Shown: in pieces, positions 63,438 to 64,000 of the stretch | How the letters are laid out: each line of letters opens with the position of its first letter | Position numbering within the stretch: position 1 is the first letter of the stretch | Origin: Hymenobacter sp. APR13 | GTDB lineage: Bacteria; Bacteroidota; Bacteroidia; Cytophagales; Hymenobacteraceae | Direction: 5' to 3' | NCBI RefSeq assembly: GCF_000737515.1 | Contig: NZ_CP006587.1 | Location: 2,351,001 to 2,415,000 of the forward strand | Length of the DNA: 64,000 nt | Notes under the pieces: generated by a model | Told to the model about the DNA's origin: nothing | Databases searched by the model: none | The model's input: only the letters and a program-made list of their open reading frames with translations | Made by a program: the position numbers and the translations under genes

Positions 63438-64000
63438 ATGGATTTTTCTATTTCTGAACCTATGCAACTCGGACAACTCACATTGCGCAACCCGGTATGT
63501 CTGTCGGCCGCTGCCTGGCAGCTGGAAGGCACCGGCTACGAGCGGCTGGGGGCCATCTTCACCCGCACCGTGACCATGGAGCCCAAGCCCGGGCTCTATG
63601 AGGAAGGCATCTGGCAGGTAAACGAGCAGACGCTGCTCAACGCCACCCACATGCGCACCGAAAGCGCCGAGATTCTGGTGCAGGAGCACTTGCCCGCGCT
63701 GTGCCGCTTCGGGGTGCCGGTTTTTGTGAGCATCACGGCCCCGGGTATTCCCGGCTTCCGCAAAATTGCCCGCTTCCTGGCCCGCGAAGTGGGCCACCTG
63801 ATTGCCGGCGTGGAAGTCTACATTGCCCAGCCCGACACCGAGAAAGGCGAGGAGCTGACCGCCCGCTTCGTGCGCGAGGCCACCCAGGCCGTGCGCAACG
63901 AGCTGCCGCCGCAGGCTGCCGTGGTGGTGAAGCTGCCGCCCTGGCCCGAGCACATCCGCAGTCTGGCCCTGGGGGCCCAGGAGGGCGGGGCCACTGCCCT
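63438..64000 (+). CDS. Dihydroorotate-dehydrogenase-family protein (3' end cut by window)
   Basis: The frame is open from the ATG at 63438 (or 63462) to the window end; 187 residues are visible. MQLGQLTLRNPVCLSAAAWQLEG, YERLGAIFTRTVTMEPKPG, LLNATHMRTESAEILVQEHLPAL and GVPVFVSITAPG follow the layout of PyrD-like FMN barrels: the substrate loop, the T-x-T-x-x-P-x-x-G strand and the LNA segment. The usual LNaxGLxNxG is altered to LLNATHMRT, so it is a divergent member and may not be the pyrimidine-pathway enzyme. The remainder lies outside the window. Confidence 0.75.
   Translation, partial: MDFSISEPMQLGQLTLRNPVCLSAAAWQLEGTGYERLGAIFTRTVTMEPKPGLYEEGIWQVNEQTLLNATHMRTESAEILVQEHLPALCRFGVPVFVSITAPGIPGFRKIARFLAREVGHLIAGVEVYIAQPDTEKGEELTARFVREATQAVRNELPPQAAVVVKLPPWPEHIRSLALGAQEGGATA

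Overview
The window looks like a chromosomal segment of a GC-rich, pigmented-type member of the Bacteroidota, most probably a Hymenobacter-like member of the Cytophagales. This is inferred from several features: two proteins with type IX secretion (T9SS) C-terminal sorting domains, PorT-like and TonB-linked outer-membrane barrels, a LytS/LytTR pair, DUF2807, DUF3616 and DUF4468 proteins, an OlsF-type ornithine-lipid synthase, near absence of Shine-Dalgarno sequences, and several promoters of the Bacteroidota form TAnnTTTG. No phage, integrase, transposase or CRISPR array was found. The accessory character comes from dispersed non-coding inverted repeats and from small gene clusters.

Layout. 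1-4.5 kb: 2-oxoglutarate dehydrogenase E1 (cut by the window edge) and E2; their E3 partner lpdA lies at 13.5-14.9 kb. 4.6-9.7 kb: a small membrane protein, a truncated haemoglobin, a large glycosidase lipoprotein and an EamA exporter. 10.1-13.2 kb: a Cys-rich Crp/Fnr regulator, then a four-gene run holding three paralogous roadblock/LC7-like proteins and one membrane-anchored CarboxypepD_reg protein. This run is the best candidate here for an undescribed system. 15-24 kb: SUFU-domain, vWA-like and TPM proteins, twin outer-membrane barrels, a cold-shock protein, RluE, DUF2807 and a lipoprotein. 23.9-30.2 kb: a LytS/LytTR system, an outer-membrane receptor and an erythromycin-esterase homologue. 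The last two have duplicated promoter regions with identically spaced repeat boxes, so they look like one regulon.

30.3-43.8 kb: DUF922-like protein, AraC regulator, a B1 metallo-beta-lactamase-fold protein that has lost five of six zinc ligands, DinB, an aldehyde dehydrogenase next to a long-chain-alcohol-oxidase-like GMC enzyme, small envelope proteins, DUF3616, a thioesterase, a DJ-1/PfpI protein and a PorT-like barrel. 44.0 kb: tRNA-Val(GAC) with an unusual C33. 44.2-48.6 kb: an HDAC-like deacetylase, then a minus-strand flavoprotein / type III polyketide synthase / methyltransferase set resembling the srsABC phenolic-lipid pathway. The methyltransferase gene is bracketed by two inverted copies of a dispersed repeat.

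48.8-64 kb: a T9SS-domain-only miniprotein, a 39-residue membrane protein, a flavin monooxygenase, and a five-PAS hybrid kinase with a sigma-54 response regulator. That regulator is divergent from a T9SS cargo gene that has a plausible -24/-12 promoter and upstream palindrome. Then follow a DNA/RNA endonuclease lipoprotein, olsF, DUF4468, a 1.1-kb mostly non-coding region with a candidate small RNA and a candidate attenuator, and the start of a dihydroorotate-dehydrogenase-family gene that runs off the window.
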